From DAOMOP01 sp035444405 (lineage in GTDB: Bacteria; Pseudomonadota; Gammaproteobacteria; Burkholderiales; Rhodocyclaceae), in contig DAOMOP010000027.1 of assembly GCA_035444405.1 (NCBI GenBank), positions 1 to 30,658 on the forward strand: a DNA stretch of 30,658 nt, written 5' to 3'. Under the pieces are notes generated by a model that made no database searches, was not told where the DNA came from, and worked only from the letters and a program-made list of their open reading frames with translations. Positions 17,245 to 25,563 of the stretch are shown here, one piece after another. Position 1 is the stretch's first letter. Each line of letters opens with the position of its first letter. A program made the translations under genes and the position numbers.

Positions 17245-19170
17245 TCAGTGGGGCGTGTCGAGCAGGGTGGCGCAGGGCGTGTTCGCCCATTTCTGCTGCC
17301 ACTGGGCGAGCCAGCCGGGCACCTCGGCAGCCGGCATGGGCCGGGCGATACCGTAGCCCTGCGCCAATTCGCAACCCAGCTCGAGCAACAGGTCGCCATG
17401 GGCGCTTGTTTCCACGCCTTCGGCAATGACCTCGCGGTGGAAGGCTTGGACCAGCCCGATCACGCCTTCCACGATCGCGCGGTCGTCGGCATCGGCGAGC
17501 ATCCCGGAGACGAAGCTCTGGTCGATCTTGAGGAGGTCGGCAGGAAGGTGCTTGAGGTAGGTCAGAGAGGAGTATCCGGTGCCGAAATCATCGAGCGCGA
17601 AGCTCACGCCCAGCGCGTGACAGGCCTGCATGATGTCGGACACCTGGGCGATGTTCTGCAGCGCGCTGGTTTCCAGCACCTCGAGCTGGAGCAGCCGGTG
17701 CTCGAGTTCAGGGTGGGCAGCGAGCATCGCCGTGAGGCGAGAGACGAAATTGGCCTGTTGCAGGTGATGCGCGGCGATGTTGACGCTGACCGCCATGTCT
17801 CGTCCGCTGGCGTGCCAGGCGCTCATTTGCGCCAGCGCCGTCCTGACGACCCATTCGCCGATCTCCACGCTCAGCGGATGGTTTTCGGTGATCGGCAGGA
17901 AGTCGGCGGGCAGCAGCAGCCCGCGCTCGGGATGGTGCCAGCGGATGAGCGCCTCGAGTCCGATCACCGCCCCCGTGCGCATGTTGATCTTGGGCTGGTA
18001 GTGCAGCACCAATTCGCGCTGCATCAGGGCGCGTTGCATGCGCGCGATGCTCTCGTGGCGGCTCTGCTGCTCCACGTCGTGGTGCACATCGAATACGTGA
18101 TACCGGTTACGGCCGGCCTGCTTGGCCTGGTACATGGCGTGATCGGCATGACGCAGCAGTTGTTCGGCGTCTGACGCGTCCTCCGGATAGATTGTCACGC
18201 CGATGCTGGCAGAGACTTGCAGCGCGGCACCGACCGGGGCGGCCGGTGCCGACGCGGACTGCAGCAGGCGGATGAGCACGGGTGTGGCGTCCTGCGCCTG
18301 CTCGAGGTCGACCAGCACGGCGACAAACTCGTCGCCACCGATACGGGCCAGCGTGTCGCCCTCGCGCAGCGCAAGCTTCATGCGGTTTGCAAGGATGACC
18401 AGCAGGTCGTCACCCACGCTGTGCCCGTATTGGTCGTTGACCTCCTTGAACCCGTCGAGGTCGAGGTAGGCCACGGCGAGCGAGCGTCCGCGGCGCTGAC
18501 ACTGGGCCATGGCGTGCTGCAGGCGGTCGGCGAGCAGCACGCGGTTGGGGAGCTTGGTGAGCAGGTCGTAATGCGCGATGTGTTCGAGCTGCTGCTGTTG
18601 CGCCTTGAGCGTGGTGATGTCGGTCACGACCGCGTTGCAACTGAGTCCGTCCGGGGCCAGGGTGGCCTCGATGCTGACGATGCGTGGCGGTTCATGATTG
18701 CCAGCCAGGCGCAACTCACGGGCTGGCACGGGCCGAGTGTCGGCGGGCCGAGCGTCGAACACCTGGCTCAGAAAGTCATTCAGGCCGGGCAGATCGTGGG
18801 GCGCGACGAAGGCACCCAGCCGCCCCTGGGTGAGGCGCATACACTCGAGGCCGAGCAGCTTCGCAGCGGCGAGGTTGGTCTGCAGGATCTTGCCGATGCA
18901 ATCGAGGGTGAAGTAGGCCAGCGGAGAAAAGTCGTAGAGGTCGCTGTAGCGCTTGAGCGCGGCTTCGGCCTGCGCGCGCGCGTTGCGCAAGTCCTCGTTC
19001 TGCATCTCGAGCTCGATCTGATGCACCTGCAGCTCATGCAGCAGGCGCTCGTTGTCGTGGGCGCTCTGCGCTGCAGTGGCCGCCTCGCCGGTGCGTGCCA
19101 GGCGTTCAAGCCGCCGCACGGCGGCCAGCCGCAGACGCACCTCGGGGTCGCTATTTCTTGGTTTCGGCAA
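17245..19170 (-). CDS. PAS-GGDEF-EAL cyclic-di-GMP enzyme
   Basis: A 641-residue cytoplasmic protein with both cyclic-di-GMP synthesis and breakdown domains. Coiled coil about 40-78 (LLHELQVHQIELEMQNEDLR); PAS about 78-187 (YDFSPLAYFTLDCIGKILQTN); GGDEF about 195-365 with intact GGDEF 278-282 and the inhibitory I-site RxxD (REGD 269-272) five residues before it; EAL about 378-625 with E406-A-L, DDFGTGYSS and IAEGVET intact. Both activities are possible; balance presumably depends on the PAS signal. The start is a TTG at 19170, supported by GGAG seven bases upstream, and overlaps the CheB/CheR gene by 20 bases. It is the last gene of the three-gene sensory operon. No transmembrane segment is visible. 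Confidence 0.94.
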   Translation of the reverse strand: MPKPRNSDPEVRLRLAAVRRLERLARTGEAATAAQSAHDNERLLHELQVHQIELEMQNEDLRNARAQAEAALKRYSDLYDFSPLAYFTLDCIGKILQTNLAAAKLLGLECMRLTQGRLGAFVAPHDLPGLNDFLSQVFDARPADTRPVPARELRLAGNHEPPRIVSIEATLAPDGLSCNAVVTDITTLKAQQQQLEHIAHYDLLTKLPNRVLLADRLQHAMAQCQRRGRSLAVAYLDLDGFKEVNDQYGHSVGDDLLVILANRMKLALREGDTLARIGGDEFVAVLVDLEQAQDATPVLIRLLQSASAPAAPVGAALQVSASIGVTIYPEDASDAEQLLRHADHAMYQAKQAGRNRYHVFDVHHDVEQQSRHESIARMQRALMQRELVLHYQPKINMRTGAVIGLEALIRWHHPERGLLLPADFLPITENHPLSVEIGEWVVRTALAQMSAWHASGRDMAVSVNIAAHHLQQANFVSRLTAMLAAHPELEHRLLQLEVLETSALQNIAQVSDIMQACHALGVSFALDDFGTGYSSLTYLKHLPADLLKIDQSFVSGMLADADDRAIVEGVIGLVQAFHREVIAEGVETSAHGDLLLELGCELAQGYGIARPMPAAEVPGWLAQWQQKWANTPCATLLDTPH

Positions 19171-21919
19171 GTCGCAGCTCCAGAATGCCCTGTGCCTTGG
19201 TCAGCACGGCCTCGAGGGTCCGGGAACGATCGAGCTCTTCGCCCTGCTCGGCAAAACGGGCTTGCAGCGCCGCGAGTGCCTCGCGCAGCGTGTCTGCCTG
19301 GGTCTTGGCCAGGGTGATGTCGAGGAAGGTGATCACCACACCATCGATCCGGTTGTCCTGGGTGCGGTAAGGCATGGTGCGCACCGCAAACCAGCGCCCG
19401 TCACGCGCTGGGACGCGGCATTCGTGAAAGATCAGCGAGCGCAGCACCTCGCGTGCGTCGTCGGCCAGCCGGGGGTAGTCCAGTTCGGTGACGAGGTCGG
19501 TGATCGGGCGGCCGGCATCGCCCGGAATGAGCTTGATGATGGTCGTGGTCTGGTCGGTGAAGCGGCGCACCCTGAGCTCGTCGTCGAGGAACAGGGTGGC
19601 GATGTCGGTGCTGTTGAGCAGGTTCTTCATATCGTCGCTGGCCTGCGACAGCTCGTCCACCTTGGCCTGCAGCTCGTGGTTGACCGTCTGCAGCTCCTCG
19701 TTCATCGACTGCATTTCCTCCTTGGAGGTGGTCAGCTCCTCGTTGGTGCTCTGCAGCTCTTCGTTGGTGCTCTGCAGCTCCTCGTTCGCGGCCTTGAGCT
19801 CCTCCTGCGAGCTCTGCATTTCTTCGCGGGTGATGTGCAGCTCGTCGCGGCACTGCTTGAGCTCCTCTTCCGCGGCGCTGAGCCGGGCGCGATGCGTGCT
19901 CAGGTGATCGGTCGCGGGCGGGGCGGGCGTCGCGTCGGGCGCCGTGACGTCCTTGAACACGACCAGCACCATGTCGCGTGCGGCACCCGGTGTGCTCATC
20001 GGCTGCAGGGTGACATCGACGTACTGTGTGCCGCCATTGGTCCCGACCCGCATTGACTTGAGGCAGACGGCGGCCTTCTGGCGCAGCGCCTTGCCGAAGG
20101 CCGAATGCACCGCGCCGCTCAGGCCCTCGCGCGCCATGGCGAAGATGTTCAGGTTGGCCTTGCCGGCGGCCGGTTCGAGGTACTTGCCGGTCTTTCCACT
20201 GATGTAGGCGATGTCTCCGCGGTCGTTGGTCAGCACTGCGGGCGGGCAGTGGTGCAGCAACAGTTGGGCCTCCGTGAGCGACTGCAGGTTGGGGGCCGAC
20301 AGCGATGAGGTCTCGCTGGCCGTGGTAGTGCCTTGGGCAACCTTGATGGATCCGCGCGCGCGGCCAAAAGCCGACGGAAAGTCGGCGAGCTCGGTGCGAG
20401 CGTCCTGATCCCGGCGCTGGTACAGCCGGGTGCGTCCAGGCAGGGGAGTGAACAGATCGGTGGCGTCGCCGATCGTTTCCGCGCTGCCGAGCATCAGCAC
20501 GCCGCCGGGCTTCAAGCTGTAATGGAACAGGGGCAGCAGCTTCTTCTGCAGCTCGGTCTCGAGGTAGATCAGCAGGTTGCGGCAGCTCAGCAGGTCGAGC
20601 CGGGTGAAGGGGGGATCCATCACCAGGTTCTGCGGCGCGAAGATGACCATCTCGCGGATCTCGTTGCTCACCCGATAGCCGTGCTCGTCCTGCACGAAGT
20701 AGCGCTTCAGGCGTTCCTCGCCGACATCGGCGGCGATGTTGGCGGGATAGTTGCCGGTGCGCGCCTTGTCGATGGCGTCATGGTCCAGGTCGGTGGCGAA
20801 GATCTGCAGGCCGTAGTGTGCCGGGGGCGTCAGGTCCTGCAGCACCTCGCGGAACACGATGGCGAGCGAGTAGGCCTCCTCGCCGGTGGAGCAGCCGGCC
20901 GTCCATGCCCGCAGCACGCTGCCCTCGGGGTGGGTGGCGAGCAGCGCCGGCAGAACTTCGGTGCGCAACTGCTTCCAGACCTCGGGGTCGCGGAAGAAGC
21001 GGGTGACGCCGATGAGCAGTTCCCTGAACAGGAGCTCGGCTTCCTGCGGGTTGTCGCGCAGGTAGCGCACGTAGTCGCCGATGTGGGCGAGCTGGTGCAG
21101 GCCCATGCGGCGCTCGATGCGGCGGTATAGCGTGCTCTTCTTGTAGAGCGAGAAATCGTGGCCGGTGCGGGCACGCAGCAGCACCAGAACCTTCTCCAGG
21201 CCACTCGGGGCAGTGTCTGCCGACTGGGGGTGGAGCGGCTCGCTCAGGGTGGCCAGGTGCTGGAGATAACTGATGATGCGGTCCGGTAATGCTCCCGCGC
21301 TCGCCACCACATCCGCCTGGCCGTCATCGACCGCGCTGCGCGGCATGCCGTCGAACTTGGCCGTGGCGGGGGTCTGGACGAACACCGCGCCCGCCTTCTC
21401 CTTGATCGCGCGCAGGCCCAGCATGCCGTCCGAGCCCATGCCCGACAGGATCACGCCGATGCTCAGCGCCTGCTGGTCGTCGGCGAGCGCGCGGAAGAAG
21501 AAGTCGATCGGCAGGCGCAGGCCGCGCGGGGCAGCGGGTTCGAGCAGGTAGAGCACGCCATGCAGGATCGACAGGTCGCGGTTGGGCGGGATCACGTAGA
21601 CATGGTCGGGCGCGACCTGCATGCCGTCTTCGGCCTGGGTGACCGGGATGGCGGTGGCGCGCTGCAGCAGCTCCACGATCATGCCCTTGTAGGTCGGATC
21701 CAAATGCTGGACGACGACGAAGGCGAGGCCGGAGGTGGGCGGCATGTTGCCCAGGAACTGCTCCAGGGCCTCGAGTCCGCCCGCCGATGCGCCGATGCCG
21801 ACGATCGGGAAGGACGTTGCAGGCGTGTCGCCGCTTGCCCCGGCGCCCGGCGTGGCGGTGGGCGAGGGCGTTGACTGGGTGCGCGGATTACTGCGCGGAC
21901 GCTTGGGCGGTGCGATCAT
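19151..21919 (-). CDS. CheB-CheR-coiled coil-PAS fusion protein
   Basis: A 922-residue cytoplasmic fusion. The CheB methylesterase domain (about 38-225) keeps its triad: S45 in GIGASAGG, H72 in VVQHLDP, D164 in LSGMGSDG. The CheR methyltransferase domain (about 240-500) has FFRDPEVW (309-314 region) and the SAM site AGCSTGEEAYS (341-351). A PAS-like stretch lies about 570-690. A long heptad coiled coil (about 695-785, repeated ELQSTNEEL and EEMQS units) precedes a final PAS/PAC at about 785-890. There is no receiver domain on CheB, no kinase and no GGDEF, unlike many relatives. The ATG at 21919 lies inside the end of the Crp-PAS gene (32-base overlap); an ORF extension further upstream is shadow sequence. 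Without chemoreceptors nearby, a role outside chemotaxis is likely. Confidence 0.92.
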   Translation of the reverse strand: MIAPPKRPRSNPRTQSTPSPTATPGAGASGDTPATSFPIVGIGASAGGLEALEQFLGNMPPTSGLAFVVVQHLDPTYKGMIVELLQRATAIPVTQAEDGMQVAPDHVYVIPPNRDLSILHGVLYLLEPAAPRGLRLPIDFFFRALADDQQALSIGVILSGMGSDGMLGLRAIKEKAGAVFVQTPATAKFDGMPRSAVDDGQADVVASAGALPDRIISYLQHLATLSEPLHPQSADTAPSGLEKVLVLLRARTGHDFSLYKKSTLYRRIERRMGLHQLAHIGDYVRYLRDNPQEAELLFRELLIGVTRFFRDPEVWKQLRTEVLPALLATHPEGSVLRAWTAGCSTGEEAYSLAIVFREVLQDLTPPAHYGLQIFATDLDHDAIDKARTGNYPANIAADVGEERLKRYFVQDEHGYRVSNEIREMVIFAPQNLVMDPPFTRLDLLSCRNLLIYLETELQKKLLPLFHYSLKPGGVLMLGSAETIGDATDLFTPLPGRTRLYQRRDQDARTELADFPSAFGRARGSIKVAQGTTTASETSSLSAPNLQSLTEAQLLLHHCPPAVLTNDRGDIAYISGKTGKYLEPAAGKANLNIFAMAREGLSGAVHSAFGKALRQKAAVCLKSMRVGTNGGTQYVDVTLQPMSTPGAARDMVLVVFKDVTAPDATPAPPATDHLSTHRARLSAAEEELKQCRDELHITREEMQSSQEELKAANEELQSTNEELQSTNEELTTSKEEMQSMNEELQTVNHELQAKVDELSQASDDMKNLLNSTDIATLFLDDELRVRRFTDQTTTIIKLIPGDAGRPITDLVTELDYPRLADDAREVLRSLIFHECRVPARDGRWFAVRTMPYRTQDNRIDGVVITFLDITLAKTQADTLREALAALQARFAEQGEELDRSRTLEAVLTKAQGILELRLAETKK

Positions 21920-23291
21920 TGACTGCCTGGTGTGCGGGATCCGTGTGGCGGCGATCATGGTCCGCCGTTTGCCCGCACGGGAAGATGTCGAGCACCGCCA
22001 TCTGGAGTTCATGGCCGCTCTCATCGGCAACGGCCTGGATGCGGACCGGCCGCTCCGGGTGATGGACGGTGGCGAGCAGCACGAGCTCGCAGCTTCGTCT
22101 GCAGCGGCCGCGCAGCTTCTCTTCGAGAAAGTCATTGAACACGGGCAGGAACTCGGGCTTGACGAACGCGGCGAAGCGGTGAGGCCGTGTCTGCGAGCGC
22201 TGGATGTCGAGCAGGATTGCCCCGGCCAGGTTGAACTCGAGGATCACACCCTGTGCATCGAGCGTGAAATAGGGAATGGGTGCGAAGTCGTAGATGTCGG
22301 CGTACTTGCGATGCAGCGCATCGGCCTCGTCGTAGGCCTGGCGCAGGGCCTCGTTGCTCATCTCGAGCTCGATCTGGTGCACTTCGAGTTCGTGCAGCAG
22401 CCGTGCTTGCTGCCATGCGGCGTCCGGGTCTGCCCTGGAGTCCGTGTTCGATGCCGTGCTCGAGGCCGTGTTCGAGGCCGCGACCCGGTCGGCCTTTTCC
22501 TTCTCCAGCCGTGCTTCGGCCCGCTTGCGCAGGGTGGCCGGATTGGGCCGTGCGCGGTCGTTGGGCAGGATCACCTGCGGGAGATGAAACAGTCGTTCGT
22601 ACTCTGCGCGGACGACGCCGTAGCACTCGCACGCGCGCGCCTCGAGGCCGGGGCGGTCGGTGACCGTGATCTGCCCGCGACGGTACTGGATGAGCCCGGC
22701 GGCCTGCAGCTTGCCCGCCGCCTCGGTGACCGCCTCGCGGCGCACGCCGAGCATGTTGGCGATCAGCTCCTGGGTCATGTTCAACTGGTTGTCGGGCAAC
22801 TGGTCCAGGCTCAGCAGCAGCCAGCGGCACAACTGCTGATCAACCGAGTGATGCCGGTTGCACACCACGCTCTGCGCCATCTGCGTCATCAGCGCCTGCG
22901 TGTAACACAGCGCCAGGCGCAACAGGTGGCCGTGCTGGTTGAGCTCCCAGGCCATCACCTCGGCGCGCAGCCGCCATGCCGTGCCTGCGCACTGGACCAC
23001 CGCCTTGTGCGTGGAGGTGCGGCCGCCGAGCACGAGCGGAATGCCGACCAGGCCATCCTTGCCGGTCATGGCCAGCTCGGCGGTGGAGCCGTCCTCGGTC
23101 GTGAACACCAGCGAGACGATGCAGGAGGTGGGGAAGTAGACGAAGCCGAGCAGGTCTCCCGGCTCGTAGAGCACATGACCGAGCGGCAGGGTGACCTGCT
23201 CGAGGTCGTCCATCAGCCGCGCGCGCTCATTCACCGGGAGGGCGGCGAGGATACGGTTCTCGACGCTGGCGGGCGGCAAAGGCTCGCTCAT
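21888..23291 (-). CDS. Crp/Fnr-type transcription regulator with C-terminal PAS module
   Basis: A 467-residue protein, about twice the usual length of the family. Cyclic-nucleotide-binding-type beta barrel about 12-115; dimer helix about 120-150 (LALCYTQALMTQMAQSVVCNRHH); HTH about 150-225 with recognition region MLGVRREAVTEAAGKLQ. A linker with the repeat (A-S-x-T)3 (271-282) leads into a coiled coil (298-320, LLHELEVHQIELEMSNEAL) and a PAS domain (about 328-440, YDFAPIPYFTLDAQGVILEFN). The tail after 440 looks disordered. The canonical Crp residues for cAMP contact are not apparent, so the ligand is unknown. The ATG at 23291 follows AAGGAG with six bases between. It is the first gene of the sensory operon and a paralogue of the regulator at 26552. 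Confidence 0.92.
   Translation of the reverse strand: MSEPLPPASVENRILAALPVNERARLMDDLEQVTLPLGHVLYEPGDLLGFVYFPTSCIVSLVFTTEDGSTAELAMTGKDGLVGIPLVLGGRTSTHKAVVQCAGTAWRLRAEVMAWELNQHGHLLRLALCYTQALMTQMAQSVVCNRHHSVDQQLCRWLLLSLDQLPDNQLNMTQELIANMLGVRREAVTEAAGKLQAAGLIQYRRGQITVTDRPGLEARACECYGVVRAEYERLFHLPQVILPNDRARPNPATLRKRAEARLEKEKADRVAASNTASSTASNTDSRADPDAAWQQARLLHELEVHQIELEMSNEALRQAYDEADALHRKYADIYDFAPIPYFTLDAQGVILEFNLAGAILLDIQRSQTRPHRFAAFVKPEFLPVFNDFLEEKLRGRCRRSCELVLLATVHHPERPVRIQAVADESGHELQMAVLDIFPCGQTADHDRRHTDPAHQAVNDRTAQASAQ
22443..22478. repeat. three tandem 12-bp repeats in the Crp-PAS linker
   Basis: Three units, CGTGTTCGATGC, CGTGCTCGAGGC and CGTGTTCGAGGC (22443-22454, 22455-22466, 22467-22478), encode on the minus strand A-S-N-T, A-S-S-T and A-S-N-T between the DNA-binding and PAS parts. 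The unit length keeps the frame, so copy number could change linker length without breaking the gene. Confidence 0.85.
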
Positions 23292-23356
23292 CGATGTCTC
23301 CTTAGTTGTCGCGCAATGGACGTGCTGGGCGGCGTCCCAGGCCCGGGGTGCGCTCG

Positions 23357-23401
23357 CGCACAGAGGTGCATGCAGCCAGAATGCAATACTAGTCCATAAA
23401 A
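23357..23401. promoter_or_regulatory. intergenic element A, shared with the region upstream of the second Crp/Fnr gene
   Basis: CGCACAGA (23357-23364), CATGC (23369-23373), CCAGAA (23376-23381), ATACTAGT (23386-23393) and AAAA (23398-23401) occur in the same order and near-identical spacing at 26437-26478. Each copy lies in a divergent intergenic region next to one of the two paralogous regulators. Conservation between otherwise unlike intergenic DNA suggests a shared operator or promoter; which gene it drives is unknown. Confidence 0.5.
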
Positions 23402-23559
23402 GACGAAAGACCCCTCGGCAACGCGCCCGCAGGGCATGCCGGAGCCTAAGATGGTGGCAGTGCGCGGATCGCAACGAATACGGAAAGCCCGCTTGCCGAG
23501 CGCGCTGCCAACGACGATGAACGCGGCTGATTGAGCCGAACTTGCAGGAGCGCATCGAT

Positions 23560-24245
23560 ATGAGATCACGATCCCGTCACCTGGAACGACACCGTACCGA
23601 TCGCATCGGCTGGCTGCGGGCAAGCGTGCTCGGGGCCAATGACGGCATTGTCTCCACCGCCAGCCTGCTGGTCGGCGTTGCCGCAGCCGGGCCGAGCAAG
23701 GAGAGTGTGCTGGTGGCGGGGGTGGCCGGGCTGGTCGCCGGCGCGATGTCGATGGCCGCGGGCGAATACGTGTCCGTGCATTCGCAGGCCGACACCGAGA
23801 AGGCCGATCTGGCGCGCGAGCGCGACGAACTCGATGCGGAACCTGCGGCTGAACGCCGCGAGCTGGCCGCGATCTATGTCGCGCGCGGACTGCAGCCCGA
23901 ACTGGCGCAGCAGGTTGCCGCGCAACTGATGGCGCGCACGCGCGCGACGAGCTCGGCATCACCGATACGCTCGGTGCGCGCCCGGTCCAGGCCGCGCTGG
24001 CCTCTGCCGCCAGCTTTGCGGTCGGCGCGGCGCTGCCGCTGGGCGTGAGCGTCGCGACCCCGATGCAGGGTCTGATTCTCTGGGTGTCCGGGACCTCGCT
24101 GGCCTTCCTTGCCGTGCTCGGCGCTGCGGCGGCGCATGCGGGCGGCGCAGGGAAGGTCGCCGGCGCGTGGCGCGTGTGCTTCTGGGGCGCACTGGCGATG
24201 GCGATGACCGCGGGCGTCGGCGCCCTGTTCGGCGCCGTCGTCTGA
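23560..24245 (+). pseudogene. VIT/CCC1-family transporter gene broken by a frameshift
   Basis: Two adjoining frames together encode a VIT/CCC1-type membrane transporter (iron/manganese transport family). The first frame runs from the ATG at 23560 (CAGGAG nine bases upstream) through HRTDRIGWLRASVLGANDGIVSTASLLVGVAAAG, AGLVAGAMSMAAGEYVSVHSQADTEKADL and ELAQQVAAQLM. Near 23931 family sequence moves to another frame: GAHARDELGITDTLGARPVQAALASAASFAVGAALPLG up to GALFGAVV and TGA at 24243-24245. Homologues recalled read QLM-x5-GAHARDELG, so about five residues are missing; with the shared G this equals a 16-base deletion, which explains the frame change. As read, translation stops at 24048, leaving one or two of the expected membrane helices. 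Joined length would be about 228, normal for the family. A sequencing error is less likely than a deletion but not excluded. Confidence 0.85.
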
Positions 24246-24349
24246 CCCACGTTGGCGATACGGCAGATCGATATCTCCGCGCTGAAGGGTTCGGCCGGCC
24301 TCGGCAAGCAGGCTCCGCATCATCCACTCGGGGGTAGGTCTGCCGCCCC

Positions 24350-25057
24350 TCAACCCGGCAGTGTGCGCAGCCAGCTGCGCAGGATCTCGGTCACCTGTTC
24401 GGGCTGCTCGAGTGGCGAAAGATGGCCGCAGTGCTCGATGATCTCCAGTTTCGCGCCGGGTATCGCCGCGACCAGTTCCTCGTGCACTGCGGGTGGCGTG
24501 ATCACGTCCTCGCGGCCGCAGATCACCAGTGTCGGACACTTGATGCGGGCGAGGCCGGGGCGGCTGTCGATGCGGCCGATGATGGCACGCTCCTGACGCA
24601 CGAAGACCTCTTTCCCGAGCCCGTTTGCGGAGGACTGGAACATGCCGCCGACCTCGGGCGTGCGCGCATGGTCGGGGTGCGCCATGCGCGTCAGCAGGGT
24701 TTCGATGACCGCCTGGAAATCCGTCTCGGCGAGCGTGATGAGCTTTTCGCGCGCGGCGGTGGCTTCGCGTGTGTCCGGCTGCGCGCTGGTGCTCATGAGG
24801 ACCAGTGCGCGGACGCGTTCCGGGGCCTGACGCATGATCTCCAGGGCGACGTAGCCGCCCATCGACAGGCCGACGAGCACGAACCGTCCGTCCGGCGCCG
24901 CGGCGAGGGTATCAGCGGCAAGCTGGCCGATCGTGTCGGCGCCGGTAAGGTCTGCGATCGTGATGCCGGCAACGTCTGCCAGCGCGTCCGCCTGTTGCTC
25001 GAACAGGCTCGCATCGTTGAGCAGGCCCGGCAGGAGCATCAGTTTGGCGTTTGTCAT
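24350..25057 (-). CDS. alpha/beta-fold hydrolase
   Basis: A 235-residue cytoplasmic alpha/beta hydrolase. Nucleophile S65 in the elbow GLSMGG; acid D184 in CGREDVITPP; base H212 in HCGHLSPLEQP. The oxyanion region is LLPGLLNDASLF near the start. The length is short for the superfamily, with a small cap around 120-165. The substrate cannot be told; relatives are annotated as esterases or as hydrolases of the MenH/BioH-like kind. The ATG at 25057 follows AAGGAG with eight bases between; an upstream in-frame extension of 20 residues has no such signal. It is the last gene of a leftward run of stress-type genes, separated by about 160 bases, so it may have its own promoter. Confidence 0.9.
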   Translation of the reverse strand: MTNAKLMLLPGLLNDASLFEQQADALADVAGITIADLTGADTIGQLAADTLAAAPDGRFVLVGLSMGGYVALEIMRQAPERVRALVLMSTSAQPDTREATAAREKLITLAETDFQAVIETLLTRMAHPDHARTPEVGGMFQSSANGLGKEVFVRQERAIIGRIDSRPGLARIKCPTLVICGREDVITPPAVHEELVAAIPGAKLEIIEHCGHLSPLEQPEQVTEILRSWLRTLPG

Positions 25058-25217
25058 GGTGGGGTCTCCTTCAGCGGTGAACTCGGATCCAGCAAGCACG
25101 CGGCGAGCGTCCGGCAACTCGGCGCATCGGGACTGCTCCGGACGAGCTTAGCAACCTGCCGCGGGGCGTGGAACTGGTGTGTGCTCCCGCCGTGGCCCGC
25201 AGGCGGTCGGGCGCCGG

Positions 25218-25541
25218 CTAAACGCCCCACACGACAGGCGCGCCGTCCGCGCGCGAGCGCTCGAGAAGCTCGAGCATTGGCTGCGCACGCTGGCTGAAGC
25301 CGACCTGTTCGTCGTCCTCGCCGGTCTCTTCCTCGGCCGCGTTGTCGACCGCTGTGCGCGACTCGCTCCTGTCGGCCGCAATCGCCCTTCTGACGCTGTC
25401 GATGGCGGCCGGAAGCTGCTCCACGGTGATGATCCCGGTGGCCTCGTCCGGGGCCTTGCCGATGCAGCGCAGGAACTCCTTCGCGGCATTCTCGAACATC
25501 AGCACGTCGTTGCTGGCACTGGATTTGAACGTGATCAACAT
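25218..25541 (-). CDS. DUF1840 protein
   Basis: A 107-residue cytoplasmic protein. The N-terminal MLITFKSSASNDVLMFENAAKEFLRCIGK and then ATGIITVEQLPAAIDSVRRAI match the DUF1840 pattern, a small proteobacterial family with no known function. An acidic linker (AEEETGEDDEQVGF) leads to a C-terminal helix with RAQPMLELLERSRADGAPVVWG. The start is placed at the ATG at 25541 because the family begins MLITFK and GAGG lies nine bases upstream; a Met five codons earlier (25556) is possible. A very stable GC hairpin separates it from the PRC-barrel gene. Confidence 0.83.
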   Translation of the reverse strand: MLITFKSSASNDVLMFENAAKEFLRCIGKAPDEATGIITVEQLPAAIDSVRRAIAADRSESRTAVDNAAEEETGEDDEQVGFSQRAQPMLELLERSRADGAPVVWGV

Positions 25542-25563
25542 GGTGGCTTGCCTCATGCAAGGG

